Of a stretch of DNA of 58,145 nucleotides, positions 34,067 through 41,454 are shown piece after piece (position 1 is the stretch's first letter; every line of letters begins with the position of its first letter). The DNA is from Chthoniobacter flavus (lineage in GTDB: Bacteria; Verrucomicrobiota; Verrucomicrobiia; Chthoniobacterales; JACTMZ01), in NCBI GenBank assembly GCA_945878135.1, contig CAMDUL010000017.1:1-58145 (forward strand), read 5' to 3'. Below the pieces are notes generated by a model that saw only the letters and a list, made by a program, of their open reading frames with translations, ran no database searches and had not been told where the DNA came from. Position numbers and translations under genes: made by a program.

Positions 34067-35485
34067 GTGAAAAACTCCTTCATCACGCTCTTGGGCTGCC
34101 TCCTCCTGACGTCCCCGTCGGCCACCGCGCGCGAAGCCGGTTCCCTCCGCGCCTTGGGCGACGCTTTCGCCGGCGTCTACGAAAAGGTCGCCCCGAGCGT
34201 CGTGGTGCTCGAGGTATCGAGGGACGATGCGGGCCAGGCAGCCGATGCCTTTGCCTGGCAATTCCTCTTCCGCGACGAGGATGCGCCGCGCGGGCCGCGG
34301 GCCGAGGAAAGCGAGGGCTCGGGTTTTGTCATTCGCGCGGACGGATACATCCTGACCAATGCCCATGTCGTCGAGGGCGCGGATCCGGACAAGGGCGTGG
34401 TCGCGCGGCGGCAGGATGGCACGCGTCTTCCGCTCAAGGTGGTGGGCGTCGACGACAAAACCGATCTGGCCGTGCTCAAGGCGGAGGCGGCGGGACTCCC
34501 GCCCGTCGAGTGGGGCGACAGCGACGCGATCCGCGTCGGCGAATTCGTCTGCGGCATCGGCGCGCCGTTCGAGCTGGATTTCACGCTGACCGCCGGGGTG
34601 ATCAGCGCGAAGGGGCGGAGCAACCTGACCAGCACGGTTTACGAGGATTACCTCCAGACCGACGCCGCCATCAATCCGGGCAACAGCGGCGGTCCGCTTT
34701 GCGATCTCGACGGGCGCGTCATCGGCGTGAACACGCTGATCAACGGGCTCAGCCGCGGCTTGAGCTTCGCCATTCCCTCGCGTCTGGCCCGCATGGTGAG
34801 CGATGAACTCATCGCCAACGGCCGTGTGGTCCGTCCGTGGTTGGGGATCCGCATCGAAACATTGTCGGAGGAGCCGGATCTGCAGCGCATGCTGGGCCGC
34901 GAACAGGGTGTGGTGGTGCGCACGATCGAGCCCGGCGCGCCGGCCGCCCGCAGCGAATTGCAACCGGCCGACGTCGTGGTCGAAGTCGACGGGGAACCCG
35001 TGGCCAGTGCGCGGGAATTGCAGCAAGCCATCCTGCGCAAAAAGGTCGGCCAAACCGTGAATCTCAAAGTCTGGCGCCGCGGCGCGGGCGGAAGCAATTT
35101 CACGACGGTCAATGTCATCACCGAAGAGTTGCCGCAGAATCCCCTCGTGGCGGCACGGGGGATGCGCGGAAACCGTGTGCCTTCCGAAGGCAGTCCGACG
35201 CAAGGCAGTCTGCCGCTCGGTTTGGATGTCGAGGACCTCTCGGACGAAGTGGCCCGCGCCCTGAGCATCGAGTCGGGCGGGGTGATCGTGACCAATGTGG
35301 AAGACGGCAGCGAGGCGGAGACGGCCGGGGTGCGTCGGCGTGATGTCATAACCGCCGTCGGTCCCGTCGCCGTGCAGAACGAGGCGGCTTTCGACAAGGC
35401 GCTGGCCGAATGGCCGGAAGGCGAACCTGCCGTCCTTCATTTGGAGCGCGACGGCAAGAAAACCTACGCGATTCTCAAGCGCTGA
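34067..35485 (+). CDS. HtrA/DegP-type periplasmic serine protease
   Basis: The 472-residue protein has a signal peptide after the GTG at 34067 (VKNSFITLLGCLLLTSPSATA). The trypsin-like domain holds His100 (ILTNAHVV), Asp133 (DDKTDLAVL) and Ser207 (NPGNSGGPL). Two PDZ domains follow, at about residues 240-350 (RPWLGIRIETLSEEPDLQ..., ADVVVEVDG) and 370-472 (LGLDVEDLSDEVARAL..., RRDVITAVG). This is the DegP/DegQ layout of a quality-control protease and chaperone for envelope proteins. It converges on the LpxL-WaaF fusion gene. Confidence 0.93.
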   Translation: MKNSFITLLGCLLLTSPSATAREAGSLRALGDAFAGVYEKVAPSVVVLEVSRDDAGQAADAFAWQFLFRDEDAPRGPRAEESEGSGFVIRADGYILTNAHVVEGADPDKGVVARRQDGTRLPLKVVGVDDKTDLAVLKAEAAGLPPVEWGDSDAIRVGEFVCGIGAPFELDFTLTAGVISAKGRSNLTSTVYEDYLQTDAAINPGNSGGPLCDLDGRVIGVNTLINGLSRGLSFAIPSRLARMVSDELIANGRVVRPWLGIRIETLSEEPDLQRMLGREQGVVVRTIEPGAPAARSELQPADVVVEVDGEPVASARELQQAILRKKVGQTVNLKVWRRGAGGSNFTTVNVITEELPQNPLVAARGMRGNRVPSEGSPTQGSLPLGLDVEDLSDEVARALSIESGGVIVTNVEDGSEAETAGVRRRDVITAVGPVAVQNEAAFDKALAEWPEGEPAVLHLERDGKKTYAILKR

Positions 35486-35509
35486 GCGCCCCGGCGAAGT
35501 TGGCGGCTA

Positions 35510-37408
35510 TCATGCCGCGTCCAACACCGCGCGCAGGGCTCCGGCCGCTTCAGCCGGTTCGATGCGTGTCATACAGCGGAAGTCGATCGGGCATTCGCGC
35601 CGGAAACACGGGCTGCATTCGACCTTGTGACGCAGAATGGCGTGGAAGTCCCCGAGCGGGGCGGTCAGGTCCGGCTCGGTCGAACCGAACACCGCCACGG
35701 TCGGCACGCCGAGGAAGGCCGCCAGGTGCATGGTGCCGGTGTCATTGGTCAACAGCGCGTCGCAGCCGGCCAGTTCGTCCATCAATGCGTCGAGGTTGGT
35801 CTGCCCGATGCGGTTGGTCACGGCGAAGGGGCACTCCCGGACGATGACCTCGCCCGCGGGGGCGTCGCCCGCCACCCCGAAAAGAACCCAGTCGGCCGGG
35901 GTGCTTTCTTGGAACATACGCATGGCGGCGGCGAAGCGTTCGGCCGGCCAGCGTTTGGCCGGACCGTATTCCGCGCCCGGGCAGACGCCGATTTTCGGCC
36001 GGTCGCCCGCGGGCCTGCGCCGCGGGGCGCGGGCGAAGGATGGAAGACCTTCGCTCTCCGGTGCGCCGCAATGGAAAACGAGGCGCATGAAGCGGTTGGC
36101 GTGGTGTCCGCCGGATTCGGCTGCGAACGAGGGTTGCTGGTCGAGCAACCAGGAACGCCAATGTCCCGGATAGCCGACGACACGCGGAACACCGAGGGCG
36201 CGTGCTTCGAGGGCGGAACGCAGGGAGTTGGGAAAAAGGATGGCCGCGTCGAAAGTCCGGCCCAGCCTCCGCGCGAGGGCGCGGGGGGTTTCCCCGGGCT
36301 CGATGGGAATAACCTCGTCGACCGCGGCGACGCGGCGCCAGAGCGGGGCGAGTTTGGCCGGACAAAGGATGGCGAGTTGCAGGTCGGGGCGGCCTTCTTT
36401 GCAGGCTTCGACCGCGGGGATGCTCATGACCGCGTCGCCGAGCCAGTTGCTCGACCTTATGACAAGGCGGAAGGGATCGAGTGCCGAGACCGGAATTTCC
36501 GGAGGAAGATGGTAACCGCGCTTGAGCCGTCGCCCGCCGAGGAAACGGGGCATGGGGGTTTTCCAACGGTTGTGCACCCAGAACCAGTCGGGCGGACCGG
36601 CGGCGATTTGCTTTTCGAGCGTGACGTTGAGCAACCGGGTGAGCTCGGCGACGGACCGGCCGGCGGGGGCGAGGGGAGGTTCGATGACACAGCGCCAGCG
36701 CGCCGTGCCGATGGTGTTGATCGAAACGGAAATGACCGGTGCATCGGTGCGGCTGGCCAGCGTGGCGGCCAGCGGCGAGGTCGAGGCGAGTTTGCCGAAG
36801 AGCGGCGTCCAGATGCCCGCGTCCCCCGCGTGCTGATCGATGAGGATGGCCAGCACGCCGCCGCGGCGGATCATTTCGGCCGCCCCGACGTAGCCGTCAC
36901 GGCGGCTGAAGGTTTCCATGCCGAGACGTCGGCGGTCCCGGTCGATCAGGCGGTTGATGTATTTGTTGCGCTGCGGCTGGAAAACAACGCCGACAGGGTA
37001 TTCGCGGATGTGGCCGATGAGCTGGGCGTAAAGCTCCCAGTTGCCGATGTGGTTGATGGCCATGACCACACCTCGTCCGCGGGCCAAAGTTTCCCGGAGG
37101 AGATCGAGGCCGTGCATTTCCACGCGGGTCTGCACGTCCTTCTCGGCCATGCGGGCGAGGCGGGGGGCGCTGAGGATGTTGGCCCCGAGCTGGCCGAAAT
37201 GCCGGCGCACCGTGCGGCGGATTTCGTCGGGCGGCATGGTCCGCCCGAAGGCGATCTCCACATTGCGCCGCGCCAAGCGGCGGTAGCGGGGGAGCAGAAC
37301 CCAGGCGGCCAGTCCCAAAAGCCAGCCGAGACGGAAAACGAGTCCGAGTGGCAGGCGCCCGAGAACCGCGAGCAGGGCGAGCACGAGCAGATACAGGGCG
37401 TAATCCAT
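35510..37408 (-). CDS. LpxL-type acyltransferase fused to WaaF-type heptosyltransferase
   Basis: The 632-residue protein has two envelope-glycolipid domains in one frame. Residues 1-300 form an HtrB/LpxL-like lysophospholipid/lipid A acyltransferase with an N-terminal membrane helix and the HX4E active-site block NHIGNWE (His120, Glu125). Residues about 315-632 form a GT9 ADP-heptose LPS heptosyltransferase II-like domain with RSSNWLGDAVMSIPAV, GAEYGPAKRWP and LLTNDTGTMHLAAFLGVPTVAVFGSTEP. The junction is short (LPPEIPVSALDPFRLV). Fusion would put late acylation and inner-core heptose transfer in one inner-membrane-bound polypeptide. The acyl acceptor and sugar are inferred from family. Confidence 0.88.
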   Translation of the reverse strand: MDYALYLLVLALLAVLGRLPLGLVFRLGWLLGLAAWVLLPRYRRLARRNVEIAFGRTMPPDEIRRTVRRHFGQLGANILSAPRLARMAEKDVQTRVEMHGLDLLRETLARGRGVVMAINHIGNWELYAQLIGHIREYPVGVVFQPQRNKYINRLIDRDRRRLGMETFSRRDGYVGAAEMIRRGGVLAILIDQHAGDAGIWTPLFGKLASTSPLAATLASRTDAPVISVSINTIGTARWRCVIEPPLAPAGRSVAELTRLLNVTLEKQIAAGPPDWFWVHNRWKTPMPRFLGGRRLKRGYHLPPEIPVSALDPFRLVIRSSNWLGDAVMSIPAVEACKEGRPDLQLAILCPAKLAPLWRRVAAVDEVIPIEPGETPRALARRLGRTFDAAILFPNSLRSALEARALGVPRVVGYPGHWRSWLLDQQPSFAAESGGHHANRFMRLVFHCGAPESEGLPSFARAPRRRPAGDRPKIGVCPGAEYGPAKRWPAERFAAAMRMFQESTPADWVLFGVAGDAPAGEVIVRECPFAVTNRIGQTNLDALMDELAGCDALLTNDTGTMHLAAFLGVPTVAVFGSTEPDLTAPLGDFHAILRHKVECSPCFRRECPIDFRCMTRIEPAEAAGALRAVLDAA

Positions 37409-37503
37409 GGAAAGGCAGGGGAAAATTAGCGGGCCGGGCGCGCTGGCGGAAGGTTTTCGTCCGTCTCTCTTTCGGCGTGCAGCCGGCGCCCGGCGGAGGC
37501 TTA

Positions 37504-37866
37504 ATGAAGCCGGTGAAAGAACCGAAAGTTTACCGCGACCCGGACCGCACGAAAATCCTCTGGTTGGGAATCCTCGTGGCCGTGGTCGTGCTGGCGGCCA
37601 TCGTGCTGGCCACCATGTCGCTCAACCGGACGATGAAAAGCACGGGAGCATTCACCGGAAAAATCATCGCCAAGGAATTCACGCCGGAACCGGCGCAGGA
37701 GATCACGGTGGGTCAGGGCGGTCTGCACAGCACGCGGGTGGAGGGGGAATACAAGCTGCAGGTCGAGACGCCCGACGGCGCCAAGGTTTTCAACGTGTGG
37801 GTCGACCGGACGGTTTACGAGGAGTCCGAGGTCGGTGACGACTATTACGTGATCCCGTCGCCATGA
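37504..37866 (+). CDS. Small single-pass membrane protein, unknown function
   Basis: The 120-residue protein has a short basic N-terminus (MKPVKEPKVYRDPDRTK), one transmembrane helix (ILWLGILVAVVVLAAIVLA) and an exported or cytoplasmic beta-rich tail (STGAFTGKIIAKEFTPEP ... KVFNVWVDRTVYEESEVGDDYYVIP). The frame extends upstream, but the ATG at 37504 fits the hydropathy. It stands before the MoxR/Bat operon, 82 bp upstream, and diverges from the fusion gene. I do not recognise the family. Confidence 0.7.
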   Translation: MKPVKEPKVYRDPDRTKILWLGILVAVVVLAAIVLATMSLNRTMKSTGAFTGKIIAKEFTPEPAQEITVGQGGLHSTRVEGEYKLQVETPDGAKVFNVWVDRTVYEESEVGDDYYVIPSP

Positions 37867-37948
37867 GGGTGCGGCGGAAATCGAACATCCGGCGCGTCGT
37901 GCTGTCTCATGTGAAAGCGGCGCTTTTCGCCCCCGGCCCGAAATTTTT

Positions 37949-38938
37949 ATGAGTCAGACAACGCAAGCATTGAACGAACGTGTGCGGCAAAGCAGCCAAT
38001 GGGTGCAGCCGCTTTTTTCCGAAGTGGGCAAGGTGGTCGTCGGCCAAAAGGGATTGGTCGAGCGCCTCATCATGGGCCTGCTGACCAACGGCCACGTCCT
38101 GCTCGAGGGCGTGCCCGGGTTGGCCAAGACGCTGACCGTGCGCACCTTGGCCTCGTGTTTGCACACGGGGTTCGCGCGGCTGCAGTTCACGCCCGACCTG
38201 CTGCCGGCCGACCTGGTCGGCACGCTCATCTACAATCCGCGCGACGGTGAATTCAGCACGAAGCTCGGGCCCATTTTTTCCAACCTTATCCTCGCCGACG
38301 AAATCAACCGCGCCCCGGCCAAAGTGCAGAGTGCCCTGCTCGAAGCCATGCAGGAACGCCAGGTCACCATCGGCGACAAGACCTACAAACTGCCCGACCC
38401 CTTCCTCGTGCTGGCCACGCAGAACCCGCTCGAACAGGAAGGCACCTACCAGCTCCCCGAGGCGCAACTCGACCGTTTCATGTTCAAGGTCCACGTCGGT
38501 TACCCGACCCGGACCGAAGAGCGGTCCATTCTCGACGCCATGTCGACTTCCGCGCCGAAACTCGAGGTCAACGCGCTGGTCAATGCAGAGGACATCGTCG
38601 CCTCGCGCGGACTGGTCAACGAAATCTACGTCGACGATCGTGTCAAAGACTACGTCGTCGACCTCGTCTGGGCCAGCCGCCAACCGGAAAGCTACGGGCT
38701 CAAGCTCGATGGCATGATCCGTTACGGTGCCTCGCCGCGCGCCACGATCTACCTCACGCTCGCCGCCAAAGCCCATGCCTTCCTCAACGGACGCGGCTAT
38801 GTCACACCGCAGGACGTTAAAACCGTCGGCCCCGACGTGCTCCGCCACCGCATCGCCGTGAGCTACGAGGCCGAAGCCGAGGAAATGACCAGCGAGCATA
38901 TCATCGAGCAGATCTTCGCCGGCCTGCCGGTGCCGTAG
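37949..38938 (+). CDS. MoxR-family AAA+ ATPase
   Basis: The 329-residue AAA+ chaperone has Walker A GVPGLAKT near 52, Walker B LILADEINRAP near 115, sensor 1 ATQNPLEQEGTYQLPEAQLDRF and a C-terminal lid helix. MoxR proteins assist maturation of metal enzymes or complexes and are nearly always paired with VWA-domain proteins. It is first in the operon with DUF58, DUF4381-like, BatA, BatB/C, BatD and BatE genes. A 99-bp spacer holding an inverted repeat separates it from the DUF58 gene. Confidence 0.95.
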   Translation: MSQTTQALNERVRQSSQWVQPLFSEVGKVVVGQKGLVERLIMGLLTNGHVLLEGVPGLAKTLTVRTLASCLHTGFARLQFTPDLLPADLVGTLIYNPRDGEFSTKLGPIFSNLILADEINRAPAKVQSALLEAMQERQVTIGDKTYKLPDPFLVLATQNPLEQEGTYQLPEAQLDRFMFKVHVGYPTRTEERSILDAMSTSAPKLEVNALVNAEDIVASRGLVNEIYVDDRVKDYVVDLVWASRQPESYGLKLDGMIRYGASPRATIYLTLAAKAHAFLNGRGYVTPQDVKTVGPDVLRHRIAVSYEAEAEEMTSEHIIEQIFAGLPVP

Positions 38939-38945
38939 ACAAAGT

Positions 38946-39028
38946 GTTCAGTTTTCAGCGGTTCAGTGTCCGGTCGGCCATGACGGGGCGGGGCACTTTC
39001 TCCAAACTGAAAACTGAAGACTGAAAAC
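38946..39028. repeat. Inverted repeat inside the MoxR/Bat operon (type A, copy 3)
   Basis: Exact 12-bp arms lie at 38947-38958 (ttcagttttcag) and 39007-39018, with further pairing to 39028. It lies between the moxR and DUF58 genes within a single-direction operon, so it is transcribed and could fold in the mRNA. Confidence 0.6.
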
Positions 39029-39037
39029 TTTCCTCTT

Positions 39038-39925
39038 ATGCAGGACACCCGCGAGATCCTCAAAAAAATCCGGCGCCTCGAATTGCGCACGCGGCGGCTG
39101 GTCGACTCGATGTTCGCCGGCTCCTACCACAGCGTGTTCAAGGGGCGGGGGATGAATTTCGAGGAGGTGCGGGAATACACCCCGGGCGACGAAATTCGTT
39201 CGATCGACTGGAACGTGACGGCCCGGATGAACGCGCCGTTCGTCAAAAAATTCACCGAGGAGCGCGAGCTGACCGTCATGCTGGTGGTCGATGTCAGCGC
39301 GTCCGGAAATTTCGGCAGCGTCACCTCGAGCAAACGCGAACTGGCCGCCGAGGTCGCCTCGATCCTCGCCTTCAGCGCCATCCAGAACAACGACAAGGTC
39401 GGTCTCCTCCTCTTCACCGACGAGGTCGAGCTTTTCATCCATCCGAAAAAAGGCCGGCTCCATACCCTGCGGCTCATCCGTGAGATGCTCTACTTCAAAC
39501 CGCGGCACCGCGGCACAAACCTCACCGCCGCGCTCGAATACCTCAACAAGGTGGTGACGCGCCGCGCCGTGGTTTTTCTCATCTCCGACTTCATGGACGA
39601 GGGCTATTCGCGTCCGCTCGCCGTGGCCGCGCGGCGGCATGACCTCGTGGCCATTCCGGTGGTCGATCCCGGCGAGGAAGACCTGCCCGATGTCGGCATC
39701 GTCACCCTGGAGGATCCCGAGACGGGCGAGCAGATCGACATCAACACCTCGAGCCGTGCCCTGCGCGGTGCCTACCTCGCGCTCGAGGACAAGCGCAAGA
39801 AATCGATCGACCAGGAATTCCGCAAACTGGGCGTCGATATGATCCCGCTGCGCACCAATGAAGATTACCTGCACGTGCTGCGCGCCTTTTTCGACCGGCG
39901 CGAGCAGCGTCAATTGAGCGCCTGA
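39038..39925 (+). CDS. DUF58 domain protein of the Bat operon
   Basis: The 295-residue protein opens with LRTRRLVDSMFAGSYHSVFKGRGMNFEEVREYTPGDEIRSIDWNVTAR in sense, the classical DUF58 block. A VWA-like region follows (VMLVVDVSASGNFGS), where the D-x-S-x-S MIDAS triad is mostly present. The region RRAVVFLISDFMDEGY continues the fold. The protein is probably cytoplasmic, with no membrane segment, and acts with MoxR. It ends 1 nt before the next gene. Function in envelope stress or complex assembly is inferred from the operon. Confidence 0.92.
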   Translation: MQDTREILKKIRRLELRTRRLVDSMFAGSYHSVFKGRGMNFEEVREYTPGDEIRSIDWNVTARMNAPFVKKFTEERELTVMLVVDVSASGNFGSVTSSKRELAAEVASILAFSAIQNNDKVGLLLFTDEVELFIHPKKGRLHTLRLIREMLYFKPRHRGTNLTAALEYLNKVVTRRAVVFLISDFMDEGYSRPLAVAARRHDLVAIPVVDPGEEDLPDVGIVTLEDPETGEQIDINTSSRALRGAYLALEDKRKKSIDQEFRKLGVDMIPLRTNEDYLHVLRAFFDRREQRQLSA

Positions 39926-39926
39926 C

Positions 39927-40448
39927 ATGCCTCCCGCCGACCCCAACACCGACCTGCTGCCCCACGAGATCGCGGGGCCCGTGTGGTATCTGCCTTATCC
40001 GTTGCCGGTCATGATCGCTTTCGGCCTGCTCGCCCTGCTCCTTCTCGCGCTGGCCGTTTGGGCTTTCGTCGCCTGGCGGCGCCGGGTCAACCGGCGTCCG
40101 CTGACCGCACGCGAAAAAGCCCTGTCCGCCCTGGCCGCGGCGCGGGGTCGTGCCGACCAAGCCGCTCCTTACGAATTCAGCATCGAGGTGTGCGACATCC
40201 TGCGCGGCTTCCTCGGCACCGAGCACCACCTGCCGGCCACCACCCAGACGTCCTACGAGTTTCTGCAGACCGCGCGCGGCAGCGGGGTGTTCGACGAGGC
40301 GCGGTTGGGCGGGCTGACCCGGTTTCTCGACAAGGCGGACGCCATCAAATTCGCCCGCGCGGACGCCACCGCGGCCGACAACAACGAACTGACCGGATTG
40401 GCCGAGGAACTGGTCAAGGAGGGGCAAAAGCATGCCGTCGCTGCCTGA
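39927..40448 (+). CDS. DUF4381-like membrane protein of the Bat operon
   Basis: The 173-residue protein begins with a polar stretch (PNTDLLPHEIAGPVWYLPYP), then one transmembrane helix (VMIAFGLLALLLLALAVWAFVAW). A cytoplasmic helical domain follows (TAREKALSALAAARGRADQAAPYEFSIEVCDILRGFL...). This is the DUF4381 layout found between DUF58 and BatA genes. It overlaps batA by 17 nt, indicating translational coupling. Confidence 0.8.
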   Translation: MPPADPNTDLLPHEIAGPVWYLPYPLPVMIAFGLLALLLLALAVWAFVAWRRRVNRRPLTAREKALSALAAARGRADQAAPYEFSIEVCDILRGFLGTEHHLPATTQTSYEFLQTARGSGVFDEARLGGLTRFLDKADAIKFARADATAADNNELTGLAEELVKEGQKHAVAA

Positions 40449-41454
40449 CTTTTCCGGGTTGTCTTTCGCGCAGCCGCAGTTTCTCTGGCTGCTCTTGCTC
40501 GTGCCGTTCCTCGCGTGGCTCAAGGGCAAGTTCGGCGGCACGCCGGGTGTGCTTTTTTCCACCACCAAGACCGTGGCCAAAATCGGCGGACGCCGCCGCT
40601 CGCGCGCCGGGGATTTTCTCACCGGCCTGCTTTACCTCGCGCTCATCAGTCTCATCGTCGCGCTGGCCCGTCCGCAGGAGGGCAAGACGATCACGCGCAC
40701 GCAGGCCAGCGGGGTGGATATCATGCTGGTCATCGACGTCTCGCGTTCCATGCTGGCCGAGGATTTCACCATCGGCGGACAACGGGCCAACCGGCTCGAA
40801 GCGGTCAAGCAGGTGACCGAAACGTTCATCCGCGAACGTCCCAACGACCGCATCGGCATCGTCGCCTTCGCCGGCCGGCCGTATCTGGTCAGTCCGCTCA
40901 CCCTCGACCACGATTGGTTGCGCCAGAATCTCGAGCGCACCCGCATCGGCCTGGTCGAAGACGGCACGGCGATCGGTTCCGCGTTGGCCGCGGCCTCGAA
41001 CCGCCTGAAAGACAAGGAGTCCAAATCCAAACTCGTCGTCCTGCTGACCGACGGCGACAACAACATGGGCCGGGTCAGCCCGGCCACCGCGGCCGAAGCC
41101 GCGCAGGCCCTGGGCATCAAGGTCTACACCATCGGATCGGGCAGCCGCGGAAATGCGCCGTATCCGGTGGGTGACGCCTTCGGACGGACCGTCTACCGCC
41201 AGATCCCGGTGGAATTCGACGAGGAAATCCTCAAGCAGATCGCGGCCACCACCGGCGGATCCTATTTCCGCGCCACGGACACGCAGTCGCTGCAGGGGAT
41301 TTTCAGCGAGATCGACGAATTGGAAAAATCCGAGGTCGAGATCCAGAAAGTGGAGCAATACAAAGACCTTTTCCCGTGGTTCGTGCTGGCCGGAGCCGTC
41401 TTGCTCGCGGCCGAAACCGTGCTTGGTCAAACAATATGGAGACGTCTGCCCTGA
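40432..41454 (+). CDS. batA: BatA-like VWA-domain membrane protein
   Basis: The 340-residue protein has two N-terminal transmembrane helices (FLWLLLLVPFLAWL; GDFLTGLLYLALISLIVALA), then a von Willebrand A domain with a complete MIDAS start, VIDVSRSM. The supporting Thr and Asp residues are in KSKLVVLLTDGDNNMG. A final helix (WFVLAGAVLLAAETVL) anchors the C-terminus. It is typical Bacteroides aerotolerance protein BatA. The last 19 nt overlap the next gene. Confidence 0.93.
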   Translation: MPSLPDFSGLSFAQPQFLWLLLLVPFLAWLKGKFGGTPGVLFSTTKTVAKIGGRRRSRAGDFLTGLLYLALISLIVALARPQEGKTITRTQASGVDIMLVIDVSRSMLAEDFTIGGQRANRLEAVKQVTETFIRERPNDRIGIVAFAGRPYLVSPLTLDHDWLRQNLERTRIGLVEDGTAIGSALAAASNRLKDKESKSKLVVLLTDGDNNMGRVSPATAAEAAQALGIKVYTIGSGSRGNAPYPVGDAFGRTVYRQIPVEFDEEILKQIAATTGGSYFRATDTQSLQGIFSEIDELEKSEVEIQKVEQYKDLFPWFVLAGAVLLAAETVLGQTIWRRLP

